Origin: JAFHCF01 sp048497495
GTDB taxonomy: Bacteria; Pseudomonadota; Alphaproteobacteria; Rhizobiales; Ancalomicrobiaceae
NCBI GenBank assembly: GCA_048497495.1
Contig: JAFHCF010000064.1
Span: forward strand, 1-35,019
Length of the DNA stretch: 35,019 nucleotides
Direction of reading: 5' to 3'
Shown here: positions 21,251 through 29,518 of the stretch, piece after piece
Numbering within the stretch: position 1 is the stretch's first letter
Layout: each line of letters opens with the position of its first letter
Made by a program: the position numbers and the translations under genes
The notes under the pieces: model-generated
Databases searched by the model: none
What the model was told of the DNA's origin: nothing
Seen by the model: the letters and a program-made list of their open reading frames with translations, nothing else

Positions 21251-22132
21251 ATGATCGGATCCGTATCGAGCAGTGGCTACTCGCCACCTCTCAGAGAATT
21301 GGCATCGACATCCGGGACGAGCGTCGCCACGACCGACGAGCAGACGTCGAAGTCGTCGTCGGCCGGCAATCTCTTCACGACCGTCGGAGACGACAAGAGC
21401 GGCGGTGAGGCGACCAACGGACTGCAGCCCTACGTCGGCACGCTCTCCGACGAAACCCGTGGTTCACTCCTGTCCATGCAGGAGACCGACGATACGACGA
21501 CGACGGCGACGTCCGAGGCGGCATCGCTCTTCACCACCATCGACCAGGACGCCGACGGCGCGATCTCCGAGGATGAATTCTCGAATTTCGTCCAGGGCGC
21601 CGAACCCCCGCCGCCCCCGCCGCCGCCACCCGCCGAAGAGAGCAGCGACGCGAGCAGCGACATCTCCGACCTCTTCACCTCCATCGATTCCGACGGCGAC
21701 GGCGCGATCTCGCAGGGCGAACTCTCCTCGTTCCTCGACCAGACCGCGACCGCCGACGGCACGACGAGCGACGACGGATCGACGACGTCGGGCGCATCGG
21801 GATCGGGATCGGCGTCCGCCACCTTCGACGCGATGGACACCGACGAGGACGGCACCGTGTCGCAGGCCGAACTCGAGGCCTATCTCGGCTCGCGCTACAC
21901 CAACGCGCCGACCCCCGCGACGTCTGCCCCGCCGGAGGTGGCGTCGGCCTCCTCGTCCACCGTCACCGCCGCGACCGCCACCGACACCGATCAGAGCTCC
22001 GGCTCTTCCGACATGTCGTCGCGGCAGATGGCGGCCACCCTGGCGAGATACGCGACGCAGGCCTACGACGACGCCTCGTTCGCGACAGATCCGCTCGCCG
22101 GCGGCGGGGCCCTCGCCTCGCAGATCGCCTGA
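21251..22132 (+). CDS. EF-hand calcium-binding protein of four ~50-residue repeats
   Basis: A 293-residue Ser/Thr/Asp-rich protein without Cys, signal peptide or membrane helix. Three canonical EF-hand loops are seen: DQDADGAISEDEF (98-110), DSDGDGAISQGEL (146-158) and DTDEDGTVSQAEL (196-208). Each has acidic residues at loop positions 1, 3, 5 and 12 and is preceded by LFTTI, LFTSI or TFDAM. A fourth, degenerate copy, LFTTVGDDKSGG (41-52), keeps the phase. A nine-Pro run (119-127) lies between hands 1 and 2. The N-terminus MIGSVSSSGYSPP resembles proteins annotated as XopAW-like, and axial flagellar proteins that use the flagellar type III route, so export by the flagellar apparatus is possible. 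RBS GGGAGAG precedes the ATG. It binds calcium by family knowledge; its role is unknown. Confidence 0.83.
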   Translation: MIGSVSSSGYSPPLRELASTSGTSVATTDEQTSKSSSAGNLFTTVGDDKSGGEATNGLQPYVGTLSDETRGSLLSMQETDDTTTTATSEAASLFTTIDQDADGAISEDEFSNFVQGAEPPPPPPPPPAEESSDASSDISDLFTSIDSDGDGAISQGELSSFLDQTATADGTTSDDGSTTSGASGSGSASATFDAMDTDEDGTVSQAELEAYLGSRYTNAPTPATSAPPEVASASSSTVTAATATDTDQSSGSSDMSSRQMAATLARYATQAYDDASFATDPLAGGGALASQIA

Positions 22133-22235
22133 CCGGCGCCCTCCGAGCCCTCCCCACTCGATGGAGCGCGGGAGGGACCGGATCGGCGGCGGCGCCCCGG
22201 CCCCGCCGTCCGCTTCGCACCGCGGGTCGCCCATT

Positions 22236-22256
22236 CCGAGGATTTCGCATCCTCGG
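22236..22256 (+). terminator. Hairpin after the EF-hand gene
   Basis: Perfect 8-bp stem CCGAGGAT/ATCCTCGG with loop TTCGC, about 100 bases past the stop. There is no T-tract, so it is a possible processing or Rho-assisted end rather than a clear intrinsic terminator. Confidence 0.4.
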
Positions 22257-22293
22257 GCGGAGACGACGCAGATCACCACGGGATGGAACCGCA

Positions 22294-22419
22294 ATGTCCG
22301 ATGAATTCCCCCGCAACGATGGCGCGACCATCACCCGTTCCGCCCACGGGGCGCCCGCGAGGCATGGCGGGCGCGAGGCCCGCGCGCCGATGAGCGCACG
22401 CCACGGGAGGGTCCAATGA
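22294..22419 (+). CDS. Possible 41-residue leader ORF overlapping the ECF sigma start
   Basis: ATG 22294, with GGGATGGAA about six bases upstream, opens a 41-codon frame (MSDEFPRNDGATITRSAHG...) that ends in a TGA overlapping the sigma gene's ATG. That geometry is typical of translational coupling. The peptide is not recognised and is rich in Arg and Gly, so it may be chance in GC-rich DNA. Confidence 0.25.
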   Translation: MSDEFPRNDGATITRSAHGAPARHGGREARAPMSARHGRVQ

Positions 22420-23102
22420 GAGCCTCGTCCACCCGAAGCCTCGTCCCGACGTCGCCGGCCGCGACCACGCTCGCGGCGCCCACCGCCCCCGTATCGTGCC
22501 ACGGCGTCATCCAGCCGAGCGGCCACGGCAAGACCCTCGTCGACGACGACGAGCAACTCCTCGCCCGCATCGCCGAGAACGACCAGACGGCCTTTCGCCA
22601 CCTCGTCGAGCGCCACATCGACCGCGCCTACGCCCTCGCCCTGCGCATCCTGCAGAACCCGGCCGATGCCGACGACGTCGTCCAGGACACGATGTTGAAG
22701 GTGTGGACGCTGCGCGGCACCTGGCAGAGCGGACGCGCCCGGTTCTCCACCTGGCTCTACCGCGTCGTCGCAAACCGCTGCATCGACCTGCGGCGGCGGC
22801 CCCACCACAGCGACATCGACGAGGTTCCCGACCCCGCCGACGGCCGCGAGGACGCACTCTCCGCGCTTCACCGCGCCCAGGTCGGCGATCTGCTCGAGGC
22901 GGCGATGCTGCGCCTGCCCGATCATCAGCGCATCGCCCTCATCCTCTCCTACCACGAGAACCTGGCCAACGCGGAGATCGCCGAGGTGATGGAGACGACG
23001 GTCGCGGCGGTGGAATCGCTGCTGAAGCGCGGTCGCCAGCAATTGCGTCAGTTTCTCCGCCGCTCGGAGGGCGAGATCCGCCAATCGTTCCTCGCCGATT
23101 GA
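22416..23102 (+). CDS. ECF-type RNA polymerase sigma factor
   Basis: Group 4 sigma factor of 228 residues. The sigma-2 domain (about 45-115) contains AFRHLVERHIDRAYALALRI, the -10-binding/core-binding DADDVVQDTMLKVW, and FSTWLYRVVANRCIDLRRRP. The sigma-4 domain (about 155-210) contains LPDHQRIALILSYHENLANAEIAEVMETTVAAVESLLKRGRQQL with its helix-turn-helix (each stretch read in parts). A 40-residue N-terminal extension rich in Ser/Pro/Ala precedes it. ATG 22416 has GGGAGGG just upstream. No anti-sigma gene is directly attached. The nearest candidate is the small protein at 26623. It sits directly before flagellin on the same strand and may direct filament genes, but no target promoter was identified. 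Confidence 0.92.
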   Translation: MRASSTRSLVPTSPAATTLAAPTAPVSCHGVIQPSGHGKTLVDDDEQLLARIAENDQTAFRHLVERHIDRAYALALRILQNPADADDVVQDTMLKVWTLRGTWQSGRARFSTWLYRVVANRCIDLRRRPHHSDIDEVPDPADGREDALSALHRAQVGDLLEAAMLRLPDHQRIALILSYHENLANAEIAEVMETTVAAVESLLKRGRQQLRQFLRRSEGEIRQSFLAD

Positions 23103-23267
23103 GCCGTCTTCACCTTTCGTAAACCATAAATTCCGAAGGGCCGGCGTTCTTCGCGCCGGATTCCGGGCCCCCCGGCCGTTGAAGGTACAGACGCGGAGAA
23201 CGACCGCTCCGGTGGAGGACCGAGACATCTCGCGACGACACCGCCTTCGACAGCAGGAGACTCTCAG

Positions 23268-24092
23268 ATGCCCGTGATCTCGACCAACACCGCCGCCAAT
23301 TCCGCCGTCCGCTACCTCAACATGAACGCGGCGGATGAGAGCAAGTCGCTCTCCAAGCTCGCCTCCGGCTCGCGCATCACCCAGGCCTCCGACGACGCCG
23401 CCGGCCTCGCCATCTCCACCAAGATCTCCTCGGACGTCTCGACCCTGCAGCAGGCCGCCACCAACGCCTCGCACGGCGTCTCCATCCTGCAGACCGCCGA
23501 CGGTGGCGCCTCGAACATCTCCGACATCCTGGTGCGCATGAAGTCGCTCGCCACCCAGGCGGCGTCCGGCACCGTCACCGACACCGAGCGCGCCTACATC
23601 GACGCCGAATTCTCGCAGTTGATCGAGCAGGTCGACACCATCGCCACCGGCACCCGCTACAACGGCGTGTCGCTGCTCGACGGCTCGTCCGCCTTCGCCG
23701 GCGGCACCGACATCGTCGTCGGCTCCGACGCCAACGACAGCATCACGGTGCAGATCGACTCCCTCGACGCCACCACCCTCGCCATCGCGACACTCGACGT
23801 GACGAGCCAGGCCAACGCCGAGACGGCGCTGACCGCCCTCACCGCGGCGATCGACACGGTTTCCTCCGCCCGCGCCAACATCGGCGCCCTGGAGAGCCGT
23901 TTCGAGTTCACCTCCAACTCGATCGCCTCGTCGATCGAGAACCTGTCGGCGGCCAATTCGGCGATCGCCGACGTCGACGTCGCCTCGGAAGAGGCCTCCC
24001 TCGCCTCCTCGCAGGTCAAGGTCCAGGCCGCCGTCGCCGCCGCCTCGCAGGCCAACCAGATGACCCAGGACCTGCTCAAGCTGATGCAGTGA
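23268..24092 (+). CDS. fliC: Flagellin
   Basis: Filament subunit, 274 residues. The N-terminal D0/D1 region has LASGSRITQASDDAAGLAIS, SILQTADGG and YIDAEFSQLIEQVDTIA, followed by TRYNGVSLLDG. The C-terminal D1/D0 has ARANIGALESRFEFT, NLSAANSAIADVDVA and the terminal helix ending in QDLLKLMQ. The variable D2/D3 region is nearly absent (about 40 residues), as in short alphaproteobacterial flagellins. AGGAGA lies just before the ATG. The 165-base upstream region has a CCGGCG/CGCCGG hairpin (23141-23159) but no recognisable sigma-28 or sigma-54 promoter. It is secreted unfolded through the flagellar export apparatus, probably with FliS. Confidence 0.95.
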   Translation: MPVISTNTAANSAVRYLNMNAADESKSLSKLASGSRITQASDDAAGLAISTKISSDVSTLQQAATNASHGVSILQTADGGASNISDILVRMKSLATQAASGTVTDTERAYIDAEFSQLIEQVDTIATGTRYNGVSLLDGSSAFAGGTDIVVGSDANDSITVQIDSLDATTLAIATLDVTSQANAETALTALTAAIDTVSSARANIGALESRFEFTSNSIASSIENLSAANSAIADVDVASEEASLASSQVKVQAAVAAASQANQMTQDLLKLMQ

Positions 24093-24172
24093 AGCCGTGA
24101 GCGGCGCCGGGGAGGCGGGCGAGGCGCCCGGTCCCCGGCCCACCCTCGGCGAAGGACGAGAAGGCGGCGGAC

Positions 24173-25894
24173 ATGACCTCGGTGAGCAGTTCCACCTCGA
24201 CCACGACGACGACGGCGACCACGTCGTCGATCTCCTCGATCACCGACGCCGCCTCCACCAGCATCGACAACATCGACTGGGACGCCATCATCGAGGCGTC
24301 CTATCAGGCCAAGCTCACGCGCGCCGACGCGCTGGAGACCAAGGTCTCGACCAACGAATTGAAGATCGCCGCCTACGAGGAGGCCCAGGGCCTGCTGGCG
24401 ACGCTCACCGACGCGGCCCAGGCGCTGCGCGCCCCGACCGGCACCCTCGACAGCGCCGACGACGTCTTTCTGGCGCGGACCGCCTACCTCACCGGCAACG
24501 GCGGCGTCACCGCCTCCGACGCCCTGTCGGTGACCTGCGCCGACGGCGCCTCCGTCGGCAGTTTCGACGTGAAGATCTATCAGTTGGCCAAGGCCCACAA
24601 GGTCGAGTCCTCCGCCTTCACCTCGAAGTCGGAAGATTTGGCCCTCTCGGGAACCTTCACGCTCGGCACCGACGCCGGCGGATCGGCCTCGATCACCATC
24701 GACGAGGACATGAGCCTCGCCGACATCGCCGACGCCATCAACGCCGAGACCGACACCACCGGCGTCCGCGCCTCGGTGCTCAAGGTCTCCTCCACCGAAT
24801 ACGAGCTGATCCTGTCGTCGGCGGAGACCGGCGAGACGATTTCCGCCGTCGACGACAGCGGCGGCGTGCTCGCCAGCCTCGGCGTTCTCGACGAGAGCGG
24901 ATCCTTCGCCGACGAACTTCAAGCCGCGCAGGCGGCGATCTTCTCGATCGACGGCGTGATGATCACCCGCGACGACAACGACGTCGACGACGTCGTCGAC
25001 GGCGTCACTCTGCATCTCTACGCCGCCACCTCCGAGACCGGTTCCGACGACGACACGTCCGTGACCGTCGAGGTCGGGCAGAACCTCTCCGACGTCAAGG
25101 ACGCGGTGATCGCCTTCATCGACGCCTACAACGCCTATCGCGACTTCGCCCTGACCCAGCAGGACCTGACGTCCGACGACGACGAGACCGTAGCCGCCGC
25201 CCTCTTCGGCGACGGCACGCTGCGCACCATCAACAGCCAGATCGCGACGGCCCTGAACATCGACATCGACGAGACCACGCTCGCGACCCTCGGCATCACC
25301 TTCGACGACAACAACAACCTCGAATACGACGAGGACACGCTCGACGACGCCCTGCTCGCCACGCCGGAGATCATCGAGGCGCTGTTCTCCTACGGATTCG
25401 AGAGTTCCTCGAGCGATCTCCTGTTGCTGTCGCGCGGCACCTCCGACATCGGCTCCTTCACCCTCGACGTCGAGGTCGACGACGACGGCAACCTCTCCGC
25501 CGCCTCGATCGGCGGCGACACGTCGCTGTTCACCGTCAGCGGCAGCCGCGTCATCGGCGCCGAAGGCACGATCTACGAAGGCTTCACCTTCGTCTTCACC
25601 GGCGATTCCGCCACCTCGATCGACATCACCACGTCACGGGGTCTCGCCGAGGCGATATTCAACGCGGCCGATCAGGCGTCCGACGGCACCAGCGGCTCGC
25701 TCCAGGCGTTGATCTCCACTCTGAGCGACCGCAACGACGACTACCAGGACCAGATCGACGACATCACCAGCCGGGCCGAATCCTACCGGGACACCATCAC
25801 CGCCCGCTACGCCAAAATGCAGGCGGCGATCTCCGAGGCCCAGTCGATGCTGAGCTACCTCGAAGCGCTCCTCGACGCTTCTTCCTCGAACTGA
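24173..25894 (+). CDS. fliD: Flagellar filament cap protein FliD (HAP2)
   Basis: Cap that catalyses flagellin folding at the filament tip, 573 residues. The Ser/Thr-rich unstructured N-terminus is followed by the FliD_N region with IDWDAIIEASYQAKLTRADALETKV and TNELKIAAYEEAQGLLATL. The middle has FDVKIYQLAKAHKVES, and the FliD_C part has VIAFIDAYNAYRDFALTQQDL and ends in a long helical segment with YRDTITARYAKMQAAISEAQSMLSYLEALL (read in pieces). It is markedly acidic, with many Asp-Asp pairs. The ATG follows GAGAAGG. Many rhizobial lateral-type systems lack FliD; its presence with FliS points to a polar-type filament assembly route. Confidence 0.93.
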   Translation: MTSVSSSTSTTTTTATTSSISSITDAASTSIDNIDWDAIIEASYQAKLTRADALETKVSTNELKIAAYEEAQGLLATLTDAAQALRAPTGTLDSADDVFLARTAYLTGNGGVTASDALSVTCADGASVGSFDVKIYQLAKAHKVESSAFTSKSEDLALSGTFTLGTDAGGSASITIDEDMSLADIADAINAETDTTGVRASVLKVSSTEYELILSSAETGETISAVDDSGGVLASLGVLDESGSFADELQAAQAAIFSIDGVMITRDDNDVDDVVDGVTLHLYAATSETGSDDDTSVTVEVGQNLSDVKDAVIAFIDAYNAYRDFALTQQDLTSDDDETVAAALFGDGTLRTINSQIATALNIDIDETTLATLGITFDDNNNLEYDEDTLDDALLATPEIIEALFSYGFESSSSDLLLLSRGTSDIGSFTLDVEVDDDGNLSAASIGGDTSLFTVSGSRVIGAEGTIYEGFTFVFTGDSATSIDITTSRGLAEAIFNAADQASDGTSGSLQALISTLSDRNDDYQDQIDDITSRAESYRDTITARYAKMQAAISEAQSMLSYLEALLDASSSN

Positions 25895-25903
25895 GGTTTC
25901 GAC

Positions 25904-26506
25904 ATGAATCGACAGATGGGCCTCGCGGCCTCCGCCTACCGTCGCGCCGCCGCCGCCGTCCATCCCACCGTCTCGGTGGTCAAACTCTACGACGAGATCA
26001 TTCTCGCCGTCGTCCAGGCGCTGCGCGCCTTCGAGGTGAAGGCTCACGAGACCGCCTTCAAGAAGGTGCTGCGCGCCGCCGCCATCCTGCGCGGCCTCGA
26101 CCATTCGCTGAACCACGAGGTCGGCGGCGAGGTCGCCGATCGCCTGCACCGCGTCTACAACTCCTACATCCTCGCCCTCCACATGAACTACGGCAAGGCG
26201 GACGTCGCCGCCCGCTACGGCAAGCTCTTGGCGGGACTGACGGAGCTGCGCGACGCCTGGGCCTCGATCGCCGGCATGCGGGCCCGCGACGAGCCCTGGC
26301 CGGCGGCCGATCCGGCTGCCCCGCTGCCGATCGGATCGGTCTCCGCCGGCACCCTGCGGCGCGACGAACTCGACCTCGCCCAACTCGCCCTCGCCTGCGG
26401 CCCCGCGGCCGTCGGTCCGGCCGGCACCGGGCCGACGCCGTCGCGCCCCGGCCCCGCCCGCGTTCCGATCCGCCGTTCCGAACCGCGCGGCGCGAAAGTC
26501 CGGTGA
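25904..26506 (+). CDS. fliS: Flagellar export chaperone FliS
   Basis: Cytoplasmic chaperone that binds the C-terminal helix of flagellin before export. Of 200 residues, the first ~120 form the FliS four-helix bundle: SAYRRAAAAVHPTVSVVKLYDEII, FKKVLRAAAILRGLDHSLNHEVGGEVADRLHRVYNSYI (read in pieces), with the usual LYDEI / L-YxYI positions. The C-terminal ~70 residues are a Pro/Gly/Arg-rich extension not seen in standard FliS (about 130). It begins ten bases after the fliD stop; GAGG in the stop region serves as the ribosome site. Confidence 0.92.
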   Translation: MNRQMGLAASAYRRAAAAVHPTVSVVKLYDEIILAVVQALRAFEVKAHETAFKKVLRAAAILRGLDHSLNHEVGGEVADRLHRVYNSYILALHMNYGKADVAARYGKLLAGLTELRDAWASIAGMRARDEPWPAADPAAPLPIGSVSAGTLRRDELDLAQLALACGPAAVGPAGTGPTPSRPGPARVPIRRSEPRGAKVR

Positions 26507-26622
26507 CCTCCGCTCCCCCCGTTGCTATTGATCGGCGTGTCGCCGACGATCGTCGAGCGACGCGACTGGTCTGGTCGTCGTGTCGTCGTCGAGCGGCGAG
26601 ACCCGAGCGGGAGAGCGCAGCG

Positions 26623-26892
26623 ATGGACGTCGCAGGCTTCGTCGACCTTCTCGATCGCCATGGCGGCGACGTCGCCGCCTGGCCGGACGAGTCGCGCGCC
26701 GAGGCCATGGCGCTCCTGGCATCGTCGCCCGCCGCCCGCGACCGGCTGGAAGCCGAACTGGCGCTGCGCCGCGCCCTCGCCCGCGATCCGGCCGTGACCG
26801 CCCCCGCCGATCTGGTCGATCGCCTCATGACGCGGATCGCCGACCCGGCGGTCACACCGCCGCCCGTCGCCCCGCGCAAACCCCGTCCCTGA
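26623..26892 (+). CDS. Small protein of unknown function, possible partner of the ECF sigma factor
   Basis: 89 residues: an acidic/Ala-rich helical N-terminal half, DVAGFVDLLDRHGGDVAAWPDESRAEAMALL read in parts, and a Pro-rich end (VTPPPVAPRKPRP). The D-x-WP-x-ES/AxAxALL pattern resembles small proteins often found after ECF sigma genes in alphaproteobacteria, where they are thought to act as regulators. That link is from memory and unproven. GCGGGAGAGCGCAGCG precedes the ATG. It lies between fliS and flgD on the same strand. Confidence 0.6.
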   Translation: MDVAGFVDLLDRHGGDVAAWPDESRAEAMALLASSPAARDRLEAELALRRALARDPAVTAPADLVDRLMTRIADPAVTPPPVAPRKPRP

Positions 26893-27144
26893 TCCGTCGC
26901 GTCGACGCCCTCGGGCGCGCCGATGTCGTCGCACCGGCCGCCGCCCCACGCCGGGGCGTCGCGCGTCGACGCGTCCCACGCTCGCCGTGATCGACCGGAA
27001 CCGGCCGGGACGCGTCCCACGCATTTTCCCCGCCCGGTTTTCGCGGCCCCACCGTTTCAAGTAGGAACCGGGACCCATCCCCCCCGCAACCGCTTCCAAT
27101 CACTCGCCGCGACCCCTCGTCGGCGAGAACGGGCGAGGTATGTC

Positions 27145-27426
27145 ATGACGACCATATCGTCGATCAGCTCCACCAGCACGGCAACGAGCACCGAATCGAC
27201 CAGCTCTTCGTCGAGTTCATCGACGATCGACACCAACGATTTCTTGCAGTTGCTGGTCGAACAACTTCAGAACCAGAACCCGCTCGATCCGACCGACACC
27301 ACCGAATTCACCAGCCAGATGATGTCCTACGCCAGCTACCAGCAGCAGGTGGAGAGCAACTCGGCATTGCTGTCGATCCAGGAATCGATCTCCGACCTGG
27401 CCACCGCCCTCGGCGTCTCCGCGTGA
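27145..27426 (+). CDS. flgD: Minimal FlgD hook-capping protein
   Basis: 93 residues, compared with about 220 in enteric bacteria and about 130-140 in rhizobia. Only the conserved N-terminal part is present: a Ser/Thr-rich export signal region, then NDFLQLLVEQLQNQNPLDPTD, TTEFTSQMMSYASYQQQVESN and a short terminal helix. The C-terminal FlgD Ig/tudor domains are absent. The gene stops cleanly and flgE follows after 16 bases, so this looks like the natural length rather than a recent truncation. GCGAGGTATGTC precedes the ATG. It is predicted to act as scaffold for FlgE polymerisation. The 252-base gap upstream (26893-27144) shows no gene or clear promoter. Confidence 0.88.
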   Translation: MTTISSISSTSTATSTESTSSSSSSSTIDTNDFLQLLVEQLQNQNPLDPTDTTEFTSQMMSYASYQQQVESNSALLSIQESISDLATALGVSA

Positions 27427-27442
27427 TCTGGAGGAATTCCCC

Positions 27443-28702
27443 ATGAGCCTTTCCGGAGCGATCAATTCCGCCGTCGCCGCCCTCAGGGCCCAGTCCCAGG
27501 TCATCGGGATGGTCTCGGACAACATCGCCAACTCCGAGACCAGTGGCTACAAGGCCAACTACGCCAGCTTCGCCTCGCTGGTGACCGGCCAGGACGACAA
27601 CAACTATTCCTCGGGCGGCGTGCTGGTCTCGACCCGCTCGAACGTCACCCAGTCGGGCCTGCTCACCGCGACCTCCAATTCGACCGATCTGGCGATCAAC
27701 GGCTCCGGCTTCTTCGCGGTCTCCTCGGAGGACGGCTCCAACACCTACTACACCCGCAACGGCGCCTTCGAATTCGACGAGGAAGGGCAGCTGACCAACA
27801 ACGGCTACTATCTCCTCGGCTGGCCGACCGACGCCGACGGCACCATCTCGGGCGGCTCCACCTCCGCCGGCCTGGAGAAGATCGACGTCGACAGCGTCTC
27901 GAGTTCCGCCGCCGCCACCACCGAGGTGTCGATCGTCGCCAACCTTCCGGCCAACGCCGCGGACGGCGCCACCTTCACCAACACGATGGATCTCTACGAC
28001 AGCCTCGGCACCGCCGCGTCGACGACCGTCACCTGGACCAAGACCGGCGAGAACAGCTGGACGGCCTCGTTCTCCGATCCGGTCTCCGCCGCCGACGGCA
28101 CCACCGAGGTCGGCACCATCTCGTCGAGCGACATCACCATCACCTTCAACGGCGACGGCACCCTGGCGAGCACCTCGCCGAGCCCGCCGACCCTCTCGGT
28201 CTCCGGCTGGACCACCGGCGCTTCCAACAGCACCATCTCGCTCGATCTCGGCGCCGCCGACACCGCCAGCGGCCTCAGCCAGTATTCCTCGACCGCCGAC
28301 ACGCTCACCGTCACCCCGACCATCACCCAGGACGGCCTCGCCTACGGCAGCCTGTCGAGCATCACGGTGACCGACGACGGCACCGTCGAGGCGAGCTATT
28401 CGAACGGCCAGACCCGCTCGATCTACAAGATTCCGGTCGCCACCTTCGCCAATGCCAACGGCCTCGAGACCATGTCGGGCGCCGTCTACGCGGTGACCGG
28501 CGACAGCGGCACGGCGACCCTCCACGTCGCCGGCGCCGACGGTGTCGGCACCATCGAGGGCTCCACCCTGGAGGCCTCGACCACCGACACCAACGAGGAG
28601 TTCTCCACCATGATCGCCGCGCAACAGGCCTATTCGGCCGCCGCCCGGGTCATGTCGACCGCCTCCAACATGTACGATTCGCTCCTCCAGGCGGTGAGCT
28701 GA
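27443..28702 (+). CDS. flgE: Flagellar hook protein FlgE
   Basis: Hook subunit of 419 residues. The N-terminal rod-like motif is MSLSGAINSAVAALRAQSQV, then VSDNIANSETSGYKANYASF. DLAINGSGFFAVSS is the hallmark of the FlgE/F/G group, and the body is Ser/Thr/Asp-rich beta domain. The C-terminal helix has TNEEFSTMIAAQQAYSAAARVMSTASNM. GGAGGAATTCCCC precedes the ATG. It is 16 bases after flgD and three bases before the next small gene, so they are co-transcribed. The DTNEEF-STMIAAQQAY end separates it from the rod proteins FlgF and FlgG, which are absent here. Confidence 0.93.
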   Translation: MSLSGAINSAVAALRAQSQVIGMVSDNIANSETSGYKANYASFASLVTGQDDNNYSSGGVLVSTRSNVTQSGLLTATSNSTDLAINGSGFFAVSSEDGSNTYYTRNGAFEFDEEGQLTNNGYYLLGWPTDADGTISGGSTSAGLEKIDVDSVSSSAAATTEVSIVANLPANAADGATFTNTMDLYDSLGTAASTTVTWTKTGENSWTASFSDPVSAADGTTEVGTISSSDITITFNGDGTLASTSPSPPTLSVSGWTTGASNSTISLDLGAADTASGLSQYSSTADTLTVTPTITQDGLAYGSLSSITVTDDGTVEASYSNGQTRSIYKIPVATFANANGLETMSGAVYAVTGDSGTATLHVAGADGVGTIEGSTLEASTTDTNEEFSTMIAAQQAYSAAARVMSTASNMYDSLLQAVS

Positions 28703-28705
28703 GCC

Positions 28706-28975
28706 ATGGCCGCGACCGCGCCCGACATCGACGCTCTCCTGAAGCGGACCCGGAACCTGGTCGCCCGCGCCCGGCGCCAGACCGGGGCGGCGCCGCTGGG
28801 CGATGCCGATCGGCGGGCCATCCTCGCCCTCGTCACCGACCTCGGCCCGGCGCTCGCCGAACTCCGCCGCCACGCCGATGCCACCGCCCGTGAGATCGAC
28901 GGCTCCGCCCGGCGGGTCTCCGCCTGTCTCGCCTATCTGACCGTCGGTCGCACCGTCCATGCCCCCCGCCGCTGA
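28706..28975 (+). CDS. Small helical protein in the flagellar cluster, unknown function
   Basis: 89 residues, basic and all-helical by eye: IDALLKRTRNLVARARRQTG, AILALVTDLGPALAELRRHADATAREI and RRVSACLAYLTVGRTV. It starts three bases after the flgE stop, so translation is probably coupled. No domain is recognised. Size, charge and position before the FlgN-like gene suggest a substrate-specific export chaperone for hook or junction proteins, but that is inference. Confidence 0.65.
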   Translation: MAATAPDIDALLKRTRNLVARARRQTGAAPLGDADRRAILALVTDLGPALAELRRHADATAREIDGSARRVSACLAYLTVGRTVHAPRR

Positions 28976-29033
28976 CCCGCGACCGGCGCCCTCCCGGCCC
29001 CCGTCGGCCGACCCAACGCGAGAGACGCCCACG

Positions 29034-29498
29034 ATGAACGCCATCGAACCCACGAAAGACGCCCACGAACCGGTCGAGACCGGTGTCGCCGAGGGCATCA
29101 TCGAACTGGTCGAACGGCTGATCGCCGTGGTTGATGCCGAGAACCGAGACCTCGCCGGCGGTCTGCCGGCCTCGGTCGCCGCGGCGGCCGTCGACAAGTC
29201 CCGCCTCGCCGACGAACTCCGCCGGCGCATCGGCACGGAATTCCGCCGCGACGTCGTCGTCCGCACCGCCCCCGAGGTCCGCAGCCGGCTGATCGAGCGC
29301 GCCGGCCTGCTCGAACGGCTCACCCAGGAGAACATGGTCCGGCTCGAGGCGGCGATCGTCGCCACACGGCGCCGGGTCGACGCGGTGATGCGGGCCATCC
29401 GCGAGCAGATGAGCCGCGACGCCCACGCCTATGGCGCCAACGGCCGCCTGCCGCATCGCCCCGCCCCGCCGCCCGCGAGGCGCGGCTACCTCGCCTGA
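29034..29498 (+). CDS. flgN: FlgN-like flagellar export chaperone
   Basis: 154 residues, helical, located directly upstream of flgK as FlgN chaperones are. The body has IIELVERLIAVVDAENRDLAGG, the typical N-terminal FlgN helix with ExxxL spacing. A second long helix runs through RSRLIERAGLLERLTQENMVRLEAAIVATRRRVDAVMRAI (read in parts), and the Tyr-Gly-x-x-Gly-Arg element is YGANGRL. It would bind the C-terminal helices of FlgK and FlgL in the cytoplasm. ATG 29034 matches the start of the conserved region. The flgK ATG follows 20 bases after the stop. Confidence 0.75.
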   Translation: MNAIEPTKDAHEPVETGVAEGIIELVERLIAVVDAENRDLAGGLPASVAAAAVDKSRLADELRRRIGTEFRRDVVVRTAPEVRSRLIERAGLLERLTQENMVRLEAAIVATRRRVDAVMRAIREQMSRDAHAYGANGRLPHRPAPPPARRGYLA

Positions 29499-29518
29499 GC
29501 CGTTCGAGGAGAAGCGAG

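Noticed and set aside
21273..22304. Arg/Pro-rich plus-strand frame overlapping the EF-hand gene
   Set aside because: Shifted-frame shadow; the EF-hand frame has obvious motifs and a ribosome site.
24097..26622. Very long plus-strand frame (24097-26892) covering fliD and fliS
   Set aside because: Arg-rich +1 shadow of fliD and fliS; only its last part from 26623 has a ribosome site and protein-like composition, and that part is kept as a separate gene.
27308..29398. 696-codon minus-strand frame opposite flgE and the small genes
   Set aside because: Gly/Arg/Val-rich antisense shadow without recognisable domain.
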